From positions 1-32,899 of IMG/VR virus record IMGVR_UViG_3300025141_000424: 32,899 bases of DNA; one strand, 5' to 3'. This DNA comes from a virus. The number at the start of each line of letters is the position of its first letter. Within the stretch, counting starts at the first letter, position 1. Made by a program: the position numbers and the translations under genes. The notes beneath the pieces were generated by a model. It made no database searches and had not been told where the DNA came from. It was given only the letters and a program-made list of their open reading frames with translations. Shown piece after piece: positions 30,654 through 32,899 of this stretch.

Positions 30654-32219
30654 ATGAAAATAACAAGAAAACAATTAAGAAGATTAATAGAAGGTTCAGT
30701 TAGCAAGCGCGGTGACTATGTTATGCCTGTTGAAGATCCGATTGAAGATCCGATTGCAGGTTTAGACTATAATGATGAACAAAAGCCAAAAATAAAAATG
30801 ATGGCAATGTCAGATGATGAGCAAAATCAAGTGCATGCAAATTTTATTGCAGATATAGGCGGGCATGAAGATACTGATCGATTTGGCGCAGATACATTTA
30901 GTAAAAAGGTACAAGCATATGATTTAGACGTTAATCTGTTAAAAAAGGATATGGATCTAGATAGTGCAATTGCCAAAGCTTGTCAATTCTGGATATACGA
31001 GCACAAGGATGAGCTATCATATTATGATCATATTGATCAAGATAATTCTAGAAAGTATGCTGACTATATGATAGAATTATATGGTGGTGATCAAGCTGTT
31101 GCTAATAAAATTAAAGTGCATACGACAGCAGTTTTAGACAAAAGAATTAAAAGCCTCATCAAAATATCAAATTCTGCAGCACCTGTGCCTTCTGTTGATG
31201 AAAAAGTTGCGAAATATGAGGCTGCCAAGAAGTTATTTTCAACAGATCATAATAACCCAATAGTCGAAGAGCATATACTTTTTAAGCTTTACAGCGTTTT
31301 GTATCCGTTTTATTTTGATTGGAAATCATACTATGAAGAAGAACAAGGTTATGACATGAGTAATCCAGAACATGTAAAGCGTTATAAAGAGAATATTTCA
31401 ACATTTAAGGAAGGTAAAGTTAGACTAACAAGAGGGAAATTAAGAAGATTAATAGAATCGTTTATCGCTGGAGATGATGCTAGTGACCCGGATAATGTAC
31501 AAACTGCTAAAAAAGCTTTTCGAGGTCTGAGCAAGAAAGCAGCAAAGTCCATTGACGATTACAGAACCAGCGTTGGAAAATCTAAAATAGGCCGAGACAT
31601 GGTTTTTTCTAAGGATCCTGAAACAGCACAACAAGGTATTGAGTTAGGCTTTGATAGAGCTCCGGAGGAATTTACAGATTATGAAAAGACTGCAAAGGAT
31701 ATCCCAAGGATAGATCGAAGGACAGATAGACCCTTGGATAAGCATGACGCACTTCTTAAGGCAAAATACGGTCAAGGGCAAGGCTTAGGCGAAGTTTATA
31801 GTTTAGTAGTCAAAGACAACACGGGAAAAGAAGTTTTAATACCTATTATCGATGATCACTCATCGGAAGTAAAAAAGCGCGGTGAAGGCATACCTGAAAT
31901 GTCAATGTTTGATATATTAGATACGTATCGACGCGTTAAACACGCAGAGATGCTAATTAAAAATTCTGACTTAGAGAATGATGACTTTTCAATTCCCCCT
32001 GAACAGTATGGTTATAGCCTGCTCCAGTACAATGCAACTGATGATCTAGAGGGCTATTACATTGATTTATTAGAAGATCATGTTTGGGAAGTATTATCAT
32101 CCCCACCATATAATTACGATTATAAAGATGTACAAAACTTTCCCTACCATAAAATGAGAATCGAACCTCATCATAAAGAATTAGAAGCCGCTTTAACTTT
32201 TGCATCCGGATTGGCGTAA
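30654..32219 (+). CDS. Unknown protein with two capsid-targeting-like tags (possible polyprotein)
   Basis: 521 residues. The N-terminus MKITRKQLRRLIEGS is one tag (L-I-E before G). A second copy, VRLTRGKLRRLIES, sits at residues 256-269 (L-I-E before S). The segment between (16-255) is helical and acidic. The part after (270-521) is another unrecognised domain with DPETAQQGIELGFDRAPEEF and VYSLVVKDNTGKEVLIPIID. A short DNA repeat gives the sequence VEDPIEDPIAG near residue 26. The simplest reading is a fusion of two once-separate tagged proteins, still cleavable at the second tag. The stop overlaps the next start (TAATG). Confidence 0.7.
   Translation: MKITRKQLRRLIEGSVSKRGDYVMPVEDPIEDPIAGLDYNDEQKPKIKMMAMSDDEQNQVHANFIADIGGHEDTDRFGADTFSKKVQAYDLDVNLLKKDMDLDSAIAKACQFWIYEHKDELSYYDHIDQDNSRKYADYMIELYGGDQAVANKIKVHTTAVLDKRIKSLIKISNSAAPVPSVDEKVAKYEAAKKLFSTDHNNPIVEEHILFKLYSVLYPFYFDWKSYYEEEQGYDMSNPEHVKRYKENISTFKEGKVRLTRGKLRRLIESFIAGDDASDPDNVQTAKKAFRGLSKKAAKSIDDYRTSVGKSKIGRDMVFSKDPETAQQGIELGFDRAPEEFTDYEKTAKDIPRIDRRTDRPLDKHDALLKAKYGQGQGLGEVYSLVVKDNTGKEVLIPIIDDHSSEVKKRGEGIPEMSMFDILDTYRRVKHAEMLIKNSDLENDDFSIPPEQYGYSLLQYNATDDLEGYYIDLLEDHVWEVLSSPPYNYDYKDVQNFPYHKMRIEPHHKELEAALTFASGLA
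30732..30755 (+). repeat. Short tandem repeat, 12 nt x 2
   Basis: GAAGATCCGATT occurs twice back to back (30732-30743 and 30744-30755), giving E-D-P-I twice near the N-terminus of the 521-residue protein. It looks like a recent slippage or duplication. Confidence 0.8.
31419..31460 (+). repeat. Internal copy of the capsid-targeting-like tag
   Basis: This in-frame segment inside the 521-residue gene encodes VRLTRGKLRRLIES (residues 256-269). The DNA carries the stretch AAATTAAGAAGATTAATAGA, nearly matching the 5' ends of the genes at 30654 and 32219. There is no ATG or Shine-Dalgarno here, so it is not a separate start. Confidence 0.75.
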
Positions 32220-32899
32220 TGAAAATAACAAGAAAACAATTAAGAAGATTAATGTCAGAATCATTCATTGGCGCACCTGATGGAACAGTTTACACACCCA
32301 AGACAAAGAAGGCTCATAGCGAAGAAGGTGAGGCTTTTGGTGGTGGGTCTGCTGATGAGATGGATATTCCTGTAGTATACGGTGAAGATCACACCAAAGA
32401 GGCAACGCCTAAACTTTACGGTATTTTGACTCGTAACTGGCATGAGATACATAGTTTTCACAAGAAAGGACCGTATATATATAAAACGCTTATGAATCCA
32501 GATACAGATCCGGACAATAAAAAATATTTTCTATCTCTCCTTTGGCAGAGCGAAATTATTACAGCCAAGGCACTTGAAGACGCAAGCCTTGAGATTGACC
32601 TGCTAACGTCACCAGACTTTAAAGATTTTAGGGATCAGTCAGCAGAAAGACTAGAGAAAAAACATCAAAGAGAAATATTTGGAGACATTAAAAAACAGCG
32701 CGAGCTTTATAAAAACCCAGAATATGTAAAGTGGGCAAAGAAACAAATAGACAAAGTTGTTGATGGTGGTTTTGAGTATTTCAAAGATGCAATCGAAGAG
32801 CAATTCTTTTATCACATGCATGATCACAAAAGACAAAAGCTATCTAATTTTGATTACAATCCAGACGAAGGAATACATCCGGAAAATTTTGCATCTCTG
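32219..32899 (+). CDS. Unknown protein with N-terminal capsid-targeting-like tag (3' end outside window)
   Basis: The frame is open for 227 codons to the window edge. It starts MKITRKQLRRLMSES (M-S-E before S) at an ATG that overlaps the previous stop by one base. The body has a Gly/Thr-rich early part (GAPDGTVYTPKTKK), then helices rich in Lys/Glu (RLEKKHQREIFGDIKKQREL) and His near the visible end (FFYHMHDHKRQ). No domain is recognised. It is the fifth consecutive tagged gene of the operon; the operon may continue beyond the window. Confidence 0.7.
   Translation, partial: MKITRKQLRRLMSESFIGAPDGTVYTPKTKKAHSEEGEAFGGGSADEMDIPVVYGEDHTKEATPKLYGILTRNWHEIHSFHKKGPYIYKTLMNPDTDPDNKKYFLSLLWQSEIITAKALEDASLEIDLLTSPDFKDFRDQSAERLEKKHQREIFGDIKKQRELYKNPEYVKWAKKQIDKVVDGGFEYFKDAIEEQFFYHMHDHKRQKLSNFDYNPDEGIHPENFASL

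Noticed and set aside
31957-32268. Minus-strand open frame across the junction of two tagged genes
   Set aside because: It is antisense to two well-supported + genes with coupled TAATG overlap, and has no Shine-Dalgarno.
1-32899. tRNA genes, CRISPR arrays, insertion sequences, integrase or attachment sites
   Set aside because: I looked for cloverleaf arms with GTTCGA-type T loops, regularly spaced repeats, transposase motifs and integrase residues, and found none in intergenic regions. Gaps are too short (174 nt at most) for most of these.

Overview
The window is a gene-dense, AT-rich stretch of a large lytic tailed-phage genome, most likely a marine myovirus distantly related to T4. It carries phage-type replication genes (gp32-like ssDNA-binding protein, RecA-family recombinase, 5' nuclease, DnaB-family helicase), a baseplate/tail gene cut by the left edge, long tail structural genes and an endolysin. 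There is no integrase, terminase or capsid gene. Genes abut or overlap by 1-8 nt, all but one lie on the + strand, and no gene-free gap exceeds 175 nt. The polymerase is a short family A protein without an exonuclease domain, which suggests the split-polymerase, far-T4 type (Rhodothermus phage RM378, from memory) rather than the cyanophage type. The host cannot be named; it is a bacterium with peptidoglycan.

Layout. 1-786: C-terminal part of a baseplate/tail protein. 829-9444: replication and precursor supply: PolA palm/fingers, a Gly-rich unknown, gp32-like SSB, RecA-like recombinase, 5' nuclease, replicative helicase, class II (B12-dependent) ribonucleotide reductase. 9513-13026: accessory block with an N-terminally tagged unknown, a fatty-acid-hydroxylase-like membrane protein (the only minus-strand gene), a ClpP-like protease, a tagged nucleotidyltransferase and a T7-type amidase. 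13109-21991: virion block of tail/fibre proteins, including one with a ~560-residue internal duplication and a separately terminated 625-residue protein. 21994-27999: small proteins, a J-domain protein, a nucleotide cluster (dUTPase/MazG-like, MazG-HAD fusion, ThyX-like, deoxyribosyltransferase-like), an exported metzincin protease and an NAD-dependent epimerase. 28072-end: an operon of five otherwise unrelated proteins sharing one N-terminal tag.

The most unusual signal is this tag, about 14 residues reading M-[KR]-[IL]-T-x-x-Q-L-[RK]-x-[LM]-I-x-E followed by A/S/G. It is on seven proteins here (9513, 11451, 28072, 29449, 29939, 30654, 32219), with an eighth copy inside the 30654 protein. 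Its end resembles the T4 capsid-targeting sequence (MKTYQEFIAE, cut after E by the prohead protease). I infer that these proteins, including a nucleotidyltransferase, are packaged in the head, trimmed and probably delivered to the host. Two tagged genes, at 9513 and 28072, share a leader of the same geometry: a -10 box, 6 nt, a terminator-like hairpin holding the Shine-Dalgarno sequence, a T run, then the start codon. A short possible H-type pseudoknot lies just upstream of the gp32-like gene, where T4 has its autoregulatory pseudoknot.
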